NCBI RefSeq assembly: GCF_012927245.1
Contig: NZ_JABBGE010000003.1
Location: forward strand, 310,001-374,000
From: Streptomyces sp. R302
Lineage (GTDB): Bacteria; Actinomycetota; Actinomycetes; Streptomycetales; Streptomycetaceae
Length of the DNA: 64,000 nucleotides
Direction: 5' to 3'
Part shown: piece by piece, positions 14,308 to 23,380 of the stretch
Layout of the letters: every line of letters starts with the position of its first letter
How positions within the stretch are numbered: the first letter of the stretch is position 1
Notes under the pieces: generated by a model
Told to the model about the DNA's origin: nothing
The model's database searches: none
The model's input: only the letters and a program-made list of their open reading frames with translations
Position numbers and translations under genes: made by a program

Positions 14308-16554
14308 TCAGGCGAAGAGGTTGAACGTCCGCCCGATATGGACGGTGTTCAGTCGTTCCACGGGGCGGAACGGCGTACGCCACGCGCCCGTGCCCCGGTA
14401 GAAGCCGGGCGACGGGTTGCCGTACTCGACGTCGGCGACGTACAGGTCGGGCCTGCCGTCCCGGTCGACGTCGCCGGAGCCGATCAGGTCGTCGTAGCGC
14501 TGCCAGCCGCCGCCGATCTTCGTGCGCGGGGCGAAGGTGCCGTCGCCCTTGCCGAGGTACAGCCAGAGGACGCCGTCACGGTCGCGGGCGACCAGGTCTC
14601 CGGCGGCCGCTCCGGCGATGTTGCCGGTGGCGGCGAGGCGGTCGTAGGTCTGCCAGCCGCCGGACCCGATCAGCCGGCGGGTGGCGAAGGGCGCGGACAC
14701 GGAGCCCGTGCTCCGGTAGAGCCAGAGGCGGCCGGACCGGTCGGTGGCGACCAGGTCGGGGCGGCCGTCGCCGGTGAGGTCGCTGCCGCCGGTCAGGTGC
14801 ACGTACGTGTTCCAGCCGCCACCGATCTTGCGGCGGGCCGTGAAGGTGCCGTCGCCCTTGCTGAGGTACAGCCAGAGGGCGCCGTCGCGGTCGCGGGCGA
14901 CGACGTCGGGGGCGGCGGCCCCGGCGATGTTGCCGGTGGCCTCGATCCGGTCGTACACCTGCCATCCGCCGCCGACGAGGGAATCCGGGTTCTGGGCGGT
15001 CCCCGTCCAGCCGGGGTCGTGGTGGACATCCTGGATCCACAGCCGGCCCGCGGTGTCCCGGGCCAGGATGTCCGGCGAGCCGTCGCTGTCGTAGTCGTGC
15101 GCGCCGGTCTTGCGGGTGACGGTGAAGGAGCCGGACTCCTTCAGAGCGGGCCCGATGCCGTTGCGCGGGGTCGCGGTGATCTGCCAGGTGTACGGGCCGG
15201 CCGAGGCGGCGGTGCGGAAGCCGGGGTCTCCGTGCCAGTCGAGGTTTCCGTCCCAGTCGAACCGCATCGGCGGCCAGTCCTCGCCCCGCGTCGACACGCC
15301 GACGTACTCCGTGATCGACTCGCCCGTGCGGGTGTTGCGGAGGGTGACCGTCATGTCGACGTTGTTCCGGCTGAGGTCCCAGGCCATGGAGAACCCGCCG
15401 CCGGTGCGGTCGAGGTCCAGGGTCGTGGGGATGTTGTGCCGGAGCAGGGCGACCTGCGTCGGGGCGCCCGTCGAGGCGACCAGGGAGGCGACCGGGACGC
15501 CGTCCGTGCCGGGGGCTATCCGGTAGAGGCCCTCGCCGCCGGCGACGGTGCCGCCGAGGAAGCCGTGGGCGTCGCCCGGGGCGTCGATGCCGGACACCGT
15601 GTGGTCGAGGAGCTTGCGGGTGGCGGTGGAGGTGAGGCTGCGGGCGGTCAGCGCGTTGGCCGTCTCGTTGCCGTACTCCTGGAGGCCGCCGGGGCGGGAG
15701 TACGTGATCCACTTCCCGACGAGGCCGATGGAGAGCCGGGGCGCCTCGGGCACCTTGAAGCGCTGGACCTTCTGCGTGGCGCGGTCGAGGACGACGACGG
15801 TGGCCGCCGTGCCCTCGGCCTCGGTCCAGGCGACGTACCCGGCGGAGAGGGCGAAGTCGGTGTACTGGCCGGGGGTGCCGGTCCGGTGGGTGGAGACGAC
15901 GGTGGCCGAGGGGATGTCCAGGACCGCCAGGTGGCGGACGAGGTCCGCCCCCGAGCCGGTCGTGTACCGCACCAGGGCCTCGTTGCCGGCCGCCGCCACG
16001 ACGTGCTGCCCGGCCGCGCCGAGGTGCAGCCCGCTCGCCGTCCGGCGCACCGGACCGTTCGTGCCGGGGGAGTGGAGTTCGAGGGGGCCTTCGCCAGAGT
16101 CGGTCGTGGAGGTGAAGAGGGTGGAGCCGACGGCCCCCGCGTACTGGTTCGGGCGCATCGGCACGGAGAGCAGGTCGGCGCCGGTCTCCATGGACCGCAG
16201 CGTGGTCTTGCTGTATCCCCGGAGCACCACCACGTCCGAGTCGTGGGAGCCGAAGGCGTCGCTGTCGTACGGGAAGGTCGTCACCGCCCCGTCGGACAGC
16301 CGGGTCCAGCGCTTGACGTTCGGATCGGCCGCGTCCCAGGTCAGGAACCCGGTCCGCCCCAGCCCCCAGACGGTGTCACCGGGCTTGAAGAGCGGAGCCG
16401 TCACGTCCGACGTCGCCGCGGGCGCGGCGACGGGCAGCGCGCCGGTCCCGGTGGCGGCACCGGCCGGGAGGACGGCGGGGCCGGCGGTGGCCATCAGGAC
16501 GACGGCGACGACCGCGCCGAGACGGCGGTGTGCGGTGGATCTGGGGTGGGTCAA
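14308..16554 (-). CDS. Secreted propeller/FG-GAP repeat protein, array copy 7
   Basis: The protein has 748 residues. A signal peptide ends near PAGAATG (about 30-35). A predicted propeller-like region with repeated LxRYTTGSG/YVAWTEAEG-type strands follows to about residue 350. Then comes an Ig-like FlgD-type domain (GPYTWQITATPRNGIGPAL). Five FG-GAP-like units make up the last 270 residues. Units 1, 3 and 5 carry DxDxDG loops (DYDSDGSPD, DLTGDGRPD, DVDRDGRPD); units 2 and 4 have GNIAGAA instead. The start is TTG with GAGAGG upstream. It follows copy 6 by 45 bp without its own shared promoter signal, so it is probably co-transcribed. The function is unknown; a binding or adhesion role is inferred. 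Confidence 0.85.
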   Translation of the reverse strand: MTHPRSTAHRRLGAVVAVVLMATAGPAVLPAGAATGTGALPVAAPAATSDVTAPLFKPGDTVWGLGRTGFLTWDAADPNVKRWTRLSDGAVTTFPYDSDAFGSHDSDVVVLRGYSKTTLRSMETGADLLSVPMRPNQYAGAVGSTLFTSTTDSGEGPLELHSPGTNGPVRRTASGLHLGAAGQHVVAAAGNEALVRYTTGSGADLVRHLAVLDIPSATVVSTHRTGTPGQYTDFALSAGYVAWTEAEGTAATVVVLDRATQKVQRFKVPEAPRLSIGLVGKWITYSRPGGLQEYGNETANALTARSLTSTATRKLLDHTVSGIDAPGDAHGFLGGTVAGGEGLYRIAPGTDGVPVASLVASTGAPTQVALLRHNIPTTLDLDRTGGGFSMAWDLSRNNVDMTVTLRNTRTGESITEYVGVSTRGEDWPPMRFDWDGNLDWHGDPGFRTAASAGPYTWQITATPRNGIGPALKESGSFTVTRKTGAHDYDSDGSPDILARDTAGRLWIQDVHHDPGWTGTAQNPDSLVGGGWQVYDRIEATGNIAGAAAPDVVARDRDGALWLYLSKGDGTFTARRKIGGGWNTYVHLTGGSDLTGDGRPDLVATDRSGRLWLYRSTGSVSAPFATRRLIGSGGWQTYDRLAATGNIAGAAAGDLVARDRDGVLWLYLGKGDGTFAPRTKIGGGWQRYDDLIGSGDVDRDGRPDLYVADVEYGNPSPGFYRGTGAWRTPFRPVERLNTVHIGRTFNLFA

Positions 16555-16599
16555 GAGTCGTGCCTCTCAGGAGTGGGGGGGGGAGGGAGGAAGCCGGGG

Positions 16600-18774
16600 T
16601 CAGGACATGAGGTCGTGCTCGTGCTGGCTGCCGGAGACCCGGTAGGCCCGCTGGAAGGGGGCCTTCCAGCTGCCCGTGCCCTGGTAGACGAAGGGCTCGC
16701 CGAAGCGGTCCATGGCGACGAGGTCGTTGCGACCGTCGTTGTTCATGTCCGCAGCGCCCGTGATGTCGGTGTACGCGTTCCAGCCGCCGCCGATCCTCGT
16801 GCGCGGGGCGAAGGTGCCGTCGCCCTTGCCGAGGTACAGCCAGAGGACGCCGTCCCTGTCGCGGGCGACCAGGTCGCCGGCGGCGGCGCCCGCGAGGTTG
16901 CCGGTGGCGGCGAGCCGGTCGTACGTCTGCCAGCCGCCGCCGATCCGCTTGCGGGTGGTGAAGGGACGGGTGGTGCTGCCGGTGCCGGGGTAGAGCCACA
17001 GGACGCCGGACTTGTCGGCGGCGAGGAGGTCGTTGCGTCCGTCGCCGGTCAGGTCGGAGCCGCCGGTGAGCTTGTCGTACACCTGCCAGCCGCCGCCGAC
17101 CCGGACCCGGCCGAGGAAGCCGCCCCGGTTGTTGCCCTGGTACAGCCAGAGGACGCCGTCGCGGTCGCGGGCGACGAGGTCGCCGACGGCCGTTCCGGCG
17201 AGGTTGCCGGTCGTCTCGATGCGGTCGTAGACCTGCCAGCCGCCGCCGACGGCCGAGCCGACGTGGCCGAAGAACCGCCGGTCGGCCGGGGCGTGGTAGG
17301 TGTCCAGGCGGGTGAGCGTGCCCGCGCGGTTCCGCACCAGCAGGTCGGGCGAGCCGTTGTCGTTCAGGTCGCGCGGGTTGACCTTGCGGGTCACCGTGAA
17401 GGAGCCGGAGGAGCTGACGTCGGGGCCGAGGCCGTCCAGCGGGGTGGCGGTGAACTGCCAGTCGTACGCGCCGTTGAGGGCGCGCTCAAGGCCGTACGAG
17501 CCGTCCCAGCGGAGGCGGGCGGTGTGGTTGTCGACGTACGCGTTGTACGGCGGGAGGACCGTCGTGGTGAACGTCCTGCCCGTGCGCCGGTGGCGCAGGA
17601 CGATCTCGGCCTCGACGTTGACCCGGGAGAGGATCCAGTCCAGGTTCGCCGTGCCGCCGTTCTTGTCGAGATCGACGACGGAGGGGATCGCCGCCCGTTC
17701 CAGGACGAGCTTCACCGGCACCTTGTTCGTCGCGATCATGGTCGCGACGGGCTTGCCGTCCGCTCCGGCCCGGATCCGGAACAGCCCCTCGCCCTGAGCC
17801 AGCGTCCCGCCCTGTACGAGGAGCGTGCCGTCCGGCTCCCGCACCCCGGCCGCGAAGGTGTCGAGCACCTTGACCTCGGTCCCGGAGAAGGAGCGGGCCC
17901 GGAGCGCCTGGAGCGAGGACGGCCGGACGAACGACCGCAGGGCGTCGGCGTACAGCGCCCAGCCGCCGACGACGTGCACCGAGGGGCGGTAGGCGTGACC
18001 CAGGTTGTGGGAGCGGGTGGCCGTGGTCTTCGGGTCCTGCAGGGTCAGGCCGTACTCGGCGGAGGGGTCCTGCTTCAGCCAGGCTCGCAGGGTCGGAGAG
18101 TCGTCGGAGGCCGTGACCCCGTCGGGGAGCGGCGACTCCTTCTCGCCGCTCACCACGCCCGAGGCGAGGTCGAGCGAGGCCAGGTACCCCTTGCCGCCGG
18201 ACGTGTAGGAGAGGCCGACGGAGGAGCCCTTCAGGGCCCCCGTCCAGATCGCGGTCGCGTCGGCGGGCAGCCCGGTCGCCCACGAGCCGACGGCGGCGGT
18301 GGCGTCTGCGCCGGGGCGGTAGAGGGCCAGCCTCCCGCTGCCCGTCGCCTGGTCCGGGAAGACGGCGAGCAGGGTGGAGCCCACCGAGCCCAGGACGTTG
18401 GCGTCGTACAGGCGGCTGTTGTCGACGGTCAGGACGACCGCGCCCGTCGTCATGTCCCGGACCGTCGTCGGGCCGTAGTGGGTCGACTGCACGACGCTGT
18501 CCGAGCCGTGCACGTACGGAATGCGGGCGTACGGCAGCTCGGTGACGGCCCCGGTGTCGAACCGCACCCAGTTGTACGTGCTCGCGCCGGAGTCGTGGAC
18601 CAGGTAGCCCGTGGCGCCCGCCCCGACGATCTGCCCGGCAGGCAGGGGCAGGAGCTGATCGTCGGCCGCCTCGGCGACGGCGGCGGGGGCCGCCAGCGCG
18701 GGGGCCGCCAGGGCGGGGGTGGCCGTGCCCGCGGCGAGGGCGACGGCGAGCGCGGTGGTGATCAGGCGGGACAA
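16600..18774 (-). CDS. Secreted propeller/FG-GAP repeat protein, array copy 6
   Basis: The protein has 724 residues from the TTG at 18774, which has GGAAGGAA upstream and leads straight into the signal peptide (SRLITTALAVALAAGTATPALA). A GTG- or ATG-initiated extension to 18828 would run through a leader hairpin and is unlikely. The architecture matches its paralogues: propeller-like region, Ig-like domain (GAYDWQFTATPLDGLGP), then five FG-GAP-like units ending in DMNNDGRNDLVAMD. Repeat DNA such as that at 16801-16880 recurs almost verbatim in neighbouring copies. It has its own GTACAACC-N17-GTC promoter-like signal and leads a probable two-gene operon with copy 7. The ligand is unknown. Confidence 0.85.
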   Translation of the reverse strand: MSRLITTALAVALAAGTATPALAAPALAAPAAVAEAADDQLLPLPAGQIVGAGATGYLVHDSGASTYNWVRFDTGAVTELPYARIPYVHGSDSVVQSTHYGPTTVRDMTTGAVVLTVDNSRLYDANVLGSVGSTLLAVFPDQATGSGRLALYRPGADATAAVGSWATGLPADATAIWTGALKGSSVGLSYTSGGKGYLASLDLASGVVSGEKESPLPDGVTASDDSPTLRAWLKQDPSAEYGLTLQDPKTTATRSHNLGHAYRPSVHVVGGWALYADALRSFVRPSSLQALRARSFSGTEVKVLDTFAAGVREPDGTLLVQGGTLAQGEGLFRIRAGADGKPVATMIATNKVPVKLVLERAAIPSVVDLDKNGGTANLDWILSRVNVEAEIVLRHRRTGRTFTTTVLPPYNAYVDNHTARLRWDGSYGLERALNGAYDWQFTATPLDGLGPDVSSSGSFTVTRKVNPRDLNDNGSPDLLVRNRAGTLTRLDTYHAPADRRFFGHVGSAVGGGWQVYDRIETTGNLAGTAVGDLVARDRDGVLWLYQGNNRGGFLGRVRVGGGWQVYDKLTGGSDLTGDGRNDLLAADKSGVLWLYPGTGSTTRPFTTRKRIGGGWQTYDRLAATGNLAGAAAGDLVARDRDGVLWLYLGKGDGTFAPRTRIGGGWNAYTDITGAADMNNDGRNDLVAMDRFGEPFVYQGTGSWKAPFQRAYRVSGSQHEHDLMS

Positions 18775-18797
18775 AGGGAACGTTCCTTCCCAGGAGT

Positions 18798-18826
18798 GCG
18801 GGCGTGGCGCGACACGCCACGCCCGC
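18798..18826 (-). promoter_or_regulatory. Leader stem-loop of array copy 6
   Basis: GCGGGCGTGGCG and CGCCACGCCCGC form a perfect 12-bp stem with a 5-nt loop. It starts 3 bp after the predicted -10 element and ends 24 bp before the TTG start. Equivalent stems with different sequences precede copies 1, 2, 3 and 4. Confidence 0.6.
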
Positions 18827-18828
18827 AT

Positions 18829-18858
18829 GACTCACGAGAGGATCGAAGGGTTGTACGC
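18829..18858 (-). promoter_or_regulatory. Shared ECF-like promoter signal, copy 6
   Basis: On the minus strand GTACAACC is followed by exactly 17 nt and then GTC in a CGTGAGTC context. An AAC-containing -35 with a GTC -10 at this distance resembles ECF-sigma promoters. The same layout occurs upstream of four paralogues. Confidence 0.6.
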
Positions 18859-18926
18859 CTTCTGCACACCCGGTTCCGAATCTGTCAGATGACGGGACCC
18901 CGAAAACGGACTCCGGAACTCAAGCC

Positions 18927-21038
18927 TCAGAAAACGGTCTTGAACGTGGTGTCGGACCGGGGGCCGAGGGAGGTCGGGCTCCCGTAGGGGCGGTCCACCG
19001 AGCCCGTCGTCGGGTAGAACCGGGAGCCGCCCGGCCCGATGGCGTACAGGTCCACCCGGCCGTCCTCGCTCCCCTGCGCGTTCCCGTCGCCGAAGGGCGC
19101 GAGGTGGGTGAACTGCTGCCAGCCGCCGCCGACCTTGCGGCGGGCGGTGAACGTGCCGTCGCCCTTGCCGAGGTAGAGCCAGAGGACGCCGTCCTTGTCG
19201 CGGGCGAGGAGGTCGCCGCCGGTGGCTCCGGCGATGTCGCCGGGGGCGGCGAGGAGGTTGTAGATCTGCCAGCCGCCGCCGACCTTCACGCGCGGCTTGA
19301 AGGGCCGGGCGGTGTCGCCGGTGGAGGCGTAGAACCACAGGGCGCCGGAGGTGTCGGTGGCGAGCAGGTCGCCCCGTCCGTCGCCGTTCAGGTCCGACCC
19401 GCCGGTGATCTTGTTGTAGACCTGCCAGCCGCCGCCGACCCTCGTGCGCGGAAGCAGCTTCTGGCCCTCGCCCTTGTGCATCCACAGGACGCCGTCCCGG
19501 TCGCGGCCCACGATCGTGCGGTCGGAGGGCGAGGCGATGAGCGAGTACGTGTTCCAGCCGGTGTGCAGGACGGTCGGGGTCAGCGGGCCCGTGCCCGCCT
19601 CGCGCACCTGCTTGGTCTCGTACGCGGACAACCGCCCGGTGCTGTCGCGGACGAGGAGGTCGGGGAAGCCGTTCTCGTCGTGGTCGCGGGCCACCGCGGG
19701 CCGCTTGACGGTGAGGGTGCCGGTCCGCTCGACGGCCGGACCGACGTTCTCCGTCTCCTCGGCGGTCATCTTCCACGTGTACTCGCCGCTGTAGGGGGCG
19801 GTGCCCCTCCACTCGCCGTCGGCGTGCCACGTGAAGTGGTAGGTGGGCGGCGGGCTCTGGTAGCCGGCCCTGAGGACGTGCTGCCGGCCGGTGGCCTTGT
19901 GGGTGAGGGTGAGCGTGGGCTCCACGCGGTGGTTGAAGTCCCAGGCGAAGTGCGCCCGGCTCTCCGGGGTGGCGAAGTCGACGACCGACGGCACCTCCTC
20001 CATGGTCATGGCGAGGTCCGGGAGACGCCCGCTGCTCGCCACCAGCTCCGTGGCGGGCTTGCCGTCCGCGCCGACGGTGACCCGGTAGACCCCCTCCACG
20101 CGGTCGAGGGTGCCGTCCACGAGGAACGCGCCGTCCGCTCCGGGCCGCACGCCTCGGACGCGGTCGAGGGCGGTCACCTCCCGGCCGTCGGCGAGCGAGC
20201 GCAGGACGAGCCCGGAGCCCCCGCCCGCCAGCCACTTCTCCGAGAGGGCCGTCGGCTCGAACGAGCCGAACGAGGTCAGGACCTCGACCTCGCCGGTCCT
20301 GGCGTCGAGCAGGTGGAACGATCCGCCGTCGTCGGCGGGCGTGTAGTCGTACCAGGTCATGTGGGTCTTCGACCCGGCGACGGACTCGAAGCCGAGGACG
20401 TGGTTGCGGGCCTCGACGGTCCTGACCACCGAGGCCGTGGAGACGTCCACCAGCGAGAGGAACTCCGCCGAGGTCTGGGACGACGACACGGTCAGCGCCC
20501 CCGGCGCGGTGCTGCGCACGCGCTGGGAGCCCGACGGAAGCCCGGTCACCGTGCGGCGGACGACCTCGCCCCCGGCCTTGCTCACCAAGTGGATCCCCTG
20601 CGCGTCCCGCACGACGAGCGTCGCGTCCACGACGCTCAGGAGCGTGCCGGGCGTCGTGATGACGACCGGCGCGGCGTCCGACCCCATGTCGCGCAGGACG
20701 TACGTGCCGTCGCCCTTGTCCTCCACGATCGTGTCGGTCCCCGCGGCGCCGAGGTAGCGGGTGCCGGGCAGCGGGGTGACGGTCCCGTCGTACGCCGTCC
20801 AGAAGTACGGCGCCGCGGCCGTCCCCGACCACGCGAGGAAGCCGGTCCTTCCGCCGTCGAGCAGCGTGGCGCCCTTCGGGAAGGGCGCCACGTCCTGTGC
20901 GGCGGCCCGGAGTCCGGCCACGGGGGCGGCCGCGGCCGCCGGGGCGGCCGGCAGAGCGCCGGTCACCGCCGAGACCGTGGCCAGGGTGAGGACGGCGGCG
21001 GCGAGCCGGCGTCCGGAGACGACGTGTGAGGGAAGCAA
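18927..21038 (-). CDS. Secreted propeller/FG-GAP repeat protein, array copy 5
   Basis: The protein has 703 residues. The TTG start has AGGAG spaced normally and is followed by a signal peptide (RRLAAAVLTLATVSAVTGALPAA to about residue 35). The N-terminal propeller-like half ends near residue 370. An Ig-like stretch (GEYTWKMTAEETENVGPAV) follows, then five FG-GAP-like units. Unit 2 is the most divergent of the array (SLIASPSDRTIVGRDRDG). The last unit has the altered loop DGNAQGSEDGRVD. Only 42 bp separate it from copy 4, so it is probably the second gene of that operon. A GTACAACC match overlapping the end of copy 4 has GCC instead of GTC. The function is unknown. Confidence 0.85.
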   Translation of the reverse strand: MLPSHVVSGRRLAAAVLTLATVSAVTGALPAAPAAAAAPVAGLRAAAQDVAPFPKGATLLDGGRTGFLAWSGTAAAPYFWTAYDGTVTPLPGTRYLGAAGTDTIVEDKGDGTYVLRDMGSDAAPVVITTPGTLLSVVDATLVVRDAQGIHLVSKAGGEVVRRTVTGLPSGSQRVRSTAPGALTVSSSQTSAEFLSLVDVSTASVVRTVEARNHVLGFESVAGSKTHMTWYDYTPADDGGSFHLLDARTGEVEVLTSFGSFEPTALSEKWLAGGGSGLVLRSLADGREVTALDRVRGVRPGADGAFLVDGTLDRVEGVYRVTVGADGKPATELVASSGRLPDLAMTMEEVPSVVDFATPESRAHFAWDFNHRVEPTLTLTHKATGRQHVLRAGYQSPPPTYHFTWHADGEWRGTAPYSGEYTWKMTAEETENVGPAVERTGTLTVKRPAVARDHDENGFPDLLVRDSTGRLSAYETKQVREAGTGPLTPTVLHTGWNTYSLIASPSDRTIVGRDRDGVLWMHKGEGQKLLPRTRVGGGWQVYNKITGGSDLNGDGRGDLLATDTSGALWFYASTGDTARPFKPRVKVGGGWQIYNLLAAPGDIAGATGGDLLARDKDGVLWLYLGKGDGTFTARRKVGGGWQQFTHLAPFGDGNAQGSEDGRVDLYAIGPGGSRFYPTTGSVDRPYGSPTSLGPRSDTTFKTVF

Positions 21039-21080
21039 GGGATCTCCTAGAGGAAGGTCTTGAACCGGGTGGGCTGCGGC

Positions 21081-23243
21081 TCAGGAGAAGAGGTTGTACG
21101 ACCCGCCCTTGAAGAGCAGCGTGTTCGACCGGGTCAGGTTGAACGGGGTGTACCGCTGGCCCGTGCCCCGGAAGACGTACGTGGTTTTGGTGGCGGGGTC
21201 GACGGCGAGGAGGTCGTTCTTCTTGTCGCGGTCGTAGTCGCCGGCGCCGATCAGCTCGGAGTAGCGGCCGAAGCCGCCGCCGATCCTGGTGCGTCCGGTG
21301 AAGGTGCCGTCGCCCTTGCCGAGGTACATCCACAGGACGCCGTCCTTGTCGCGGGCGAGGAGGTCGCCGGGTGCGGCGCCCGCGATGTTGCCGGTGGCGG
21401 TGAGCTGGTTGTAGATGCCCCAGCCGGTGCCGATCTTCTTGCGGGTGGCGAACGGGGCGTTGACGTCGCCGGTGGCCCTGTACAGGTACAGGGCGCCGGT
21501 CTTGTCGGCGGCGACCAGGTCGGGGCGGCCGTCGCCGGTGAAGTCGGAGCCGCCGGTGAGGTGCTCGTACGTCTGCCAGCCGCCGCCGACCTTCACCCGG
21601 CCGAGGAAGCCGTTGCGGCCGTTGCCCTGGTAGAGCCAGAGCACGCCCGTCCTGTCCCGGGCGACGATGTCGGCGAAGCCGGTCCCGGCGATGTCGCCGG
21701 TGGCCTCGATCCGGTCGTAGATCTGCCAGCCGCCGCCGACGGCCCCTGAGTCGTGGGTCCGCAGGATGCCGGAGGCGTCCCGGGCGAGGACGTCGGGCGA
21801 GCCGTTGTCGTCGAAGTCGTGGGGCTTCTGCGTGCGGGTGATGGTGAAGGAACCCGAGCGCTTGATCGGCGTCGTACCGAGGCCGGCGCCCGACTCGGCG
21901 ACGGACTCCCAGGTGTACGCGCCGTTGAAGGCGTCCATGTACCCCCCGGGCCCCGAGATAGAGCCCCCCCAGCCCCAGCCCATCGGGATGCCGTCGGGGT
22001 ACCGGCCGTCGTCACCGGCGCCGACGTAACCGTTCTCCACGTAGGTGAACGTCCTGCCGGTCCGCCCGTGCCGGATGGTGAAGCGGTACTTCACGCCCTT
22101 GTGGTTGAAGTACTGGGTGAAGGGCACGTGGTACTGCTTGTCGAAGTCGATGGTCCCGGAGGGCAGTTCGGGGTCGCTGACCTCCGCCAGCTCGGCGGGG
22201 CGGCCGCTGTCCACGAGGAAGCGGGCCGTGGGCGCGGAGTCCCCGTCCGCCGAGACGCGGAAGACGCCGTCGCCCGTGCCGATCTTTCCGCCGGTGACCA
22301 GCAGAGTGCCGTCGGGAGCGGCGGCGACGGCCCGCACGTGGTCGAGCAGCCGGGTCGTGGCCCCGGTCTTCAGGTCCACGATGTTCAGCGCGTTCAGCGG
22401 CGACGGGCTGAGCGCCTGGGTGGCGTCCCAGTCGGCGTGGACGAGCCGGTCGCCGAGGAAGGCGACGTGCGGGTGCGTGCCCGCCTCGAAGACCTGCTTC
22501 TCGGAGGTGCCGCGGGTGTGCACCACCACGGACCACTTCTTGCTCGCGGGGTCGTACTCCTTCCACGCGATCCGGGTGTCGGAGAGCGCCGCCTCGAATT
22601 CCCACTCGGGGGCGAGCGGCGCCGCGTAGTCCTCCGCGACGGTGCCCGTGGCGAGGTCGATCGTGCCCCGGTGCTCGACGTCGTCGGAGTCCCGGTACTG
22701 CAGCAGCGCGTGGGTGGCGGTGCCCTGCCTCACCGACACGAAACGGTAGTCGTCCGGCACACCGGTGACCAAGCGGCTGCCGTGCTCGGCGTCGTACATC
22801 CGCAGCGTGTTGGTCGGACTCCAGGACTGGAGGAACATCGCACCGCCCGCGAGTCCGGCGGGGCGCTCGCCGCGCTCCAGGGGCGCGCGCAGGACGGTGG
22901 CGCCCGTGCCCATGTCGCGCACGGTGGCCTCGCTCGACGTGGACAGCAGGACGTGGTCCCCGACGACGCTGTTCTCGCGCACGTGGAAGTACGTGGCCTC
23001 GTCGATCGGGGTGCGCGCGCCGGTGTCGTACCGGATCCAGAACTGCTCGTCCCCGCGGTAGCGGTTCATCGAGACGAGGAATCCGGTCGAACCGGCGGCC
23101 ACCACCGCGGCGTCCGGCTCGATCTCGATGCCGCCGGCGGCCCCGGCCGGCGCGACGGCGAGCAGCCCGGCCCCGAGGGTCGCGGCGAGGACGGTCGCGA
23201 CGGAGGCGACGAGACGGTTTCTGACGGTGCGAGCGGAAGTCAA
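21081..23243 (-). CDS. Secreted propeller/FG-GAP repeat protein, array copy 4
   Basis: The protein has 720 residues from the TTG at 23243, preceded by GGGGGA and followed by a signal peptide (RLVASVATVLAATLGAGLLAVAPAGA). An upstream ATG at 23285 lies in the leader stem-loop and gives a poor signal sequence. The order is propeller-like half, Ig-like domain with GAYTWESVAESGAGLG, then five FG-GAP-like units. The C-terminal 100 residues are nearly identical to copy 1, including about 150 bp of DNA (21241-21391) with only about two differences. This points to gene conversion. It has its own shared promoter signal. Confidence 0.85.
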   Translation of the reverse strand: MTSARTVRNRLVASVATVLAATLGAGLLAVAPAGAAGGIEIEPDAAVVAAGSTGFLVSMNRYRGDEQFWIRYDTGARTPIDEATYFHVRENSVVGDHVLLSTSSEATVRDMGTGATVLRAPLERGERPAGLAGGAMFLQSWSPTNTLRMYDAEHGSRLVTGVPDDYRFVSVRQGTATHALLQYRDSDDVEHRGTIDLATGTVAEDYAAPLAPEWEFEAALSDTRIAWKEYDPASKKWSVVVHTRGTSEKQVFEAGTHPHVAFLGDRLVHADWDATQALSPSPLNALNIVDLKTGATTRLLDHVRAVAAAPDGTLLVTGGKIGTGDGVFRVSADGDSAPTARFLVDSGRPAELAEVSDPELPSGTIDFDKQYHVPFTQYFNHKGVKYRFTIRHGRTGRTFTYVENGYVGAGDDGRYPDGIPMGWGWGGSISGPGGYMDAFNGAYTWESVAESGAGLGTTPIKRSGSFTITRTQKPHDFDDNGSPDVLARDASGILRTHDSGAVGGGWQIYDRIEATGDIAGTGFADIVARDRTGVLWLYQGNGRNGFLGRVKVGGGWQTYEHLTGGSDFTGDGRPDLVAADKTGALYLYRATGDVNAPFATRKKIGTGWGIYNQLTATGNIAGAAPGDLLARDKDGVLWMYLGKGDGTFTGRTRIGGGFGRYSELIGAGDYDRDKKNDLLAVDPATKTTYVFRGTGQRYTPFNLTRSNTLLFKGGSYNLFS

Positions 23244-23267
23244 GACGTCCCCCTGGAACGAGACATG

Positions 23268-23295
23268 GGCGGTACGCGAACACATGCGTACCGCC
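23268..23295 (-). promoter_or_regulatory. Leader stem-loop of array copy 4
   Basis: GGCGGTACGC and GCGTACCGCC form a perfect 10-bp stem with an 8-nt loop, extended by a G-T pair. It lies between the predicted -10 element and the TTG start. Its sequence is unrelated to the other leader stems. Confidence 0.6.
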
Positions 23296-23301
23296 TATGC
23301 A

Positions 23302-23331
23302 GACTCGTGATCCGTACATACGGTTGTACGG
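23302..23331 (-). promoter_or_regulatory. Shared ECF-like promoter signal, copy 4
   Basis: Minus-strand CCGTACAACC, 17 nt, then GTC in a CACGAGTC context. The 17-nt spacer is unlike those of the other copies apart from its last bases, so conservation is confined to the two elements. Confidence 0.6.
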
Positions 23332-23380
23332 AATCAGGAGGCGGGCTTCGTTCGGCTTCGGTCCCGTCGACCGGGCGGCG

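Noticed and set aside
21091..21110. A further GTACAACC promoter signal before array copy 5
   Set aside because: It lies in the last codons of copy 4 and has GCC instead of GTC at the -10 position, so it is probably coding sequence only.
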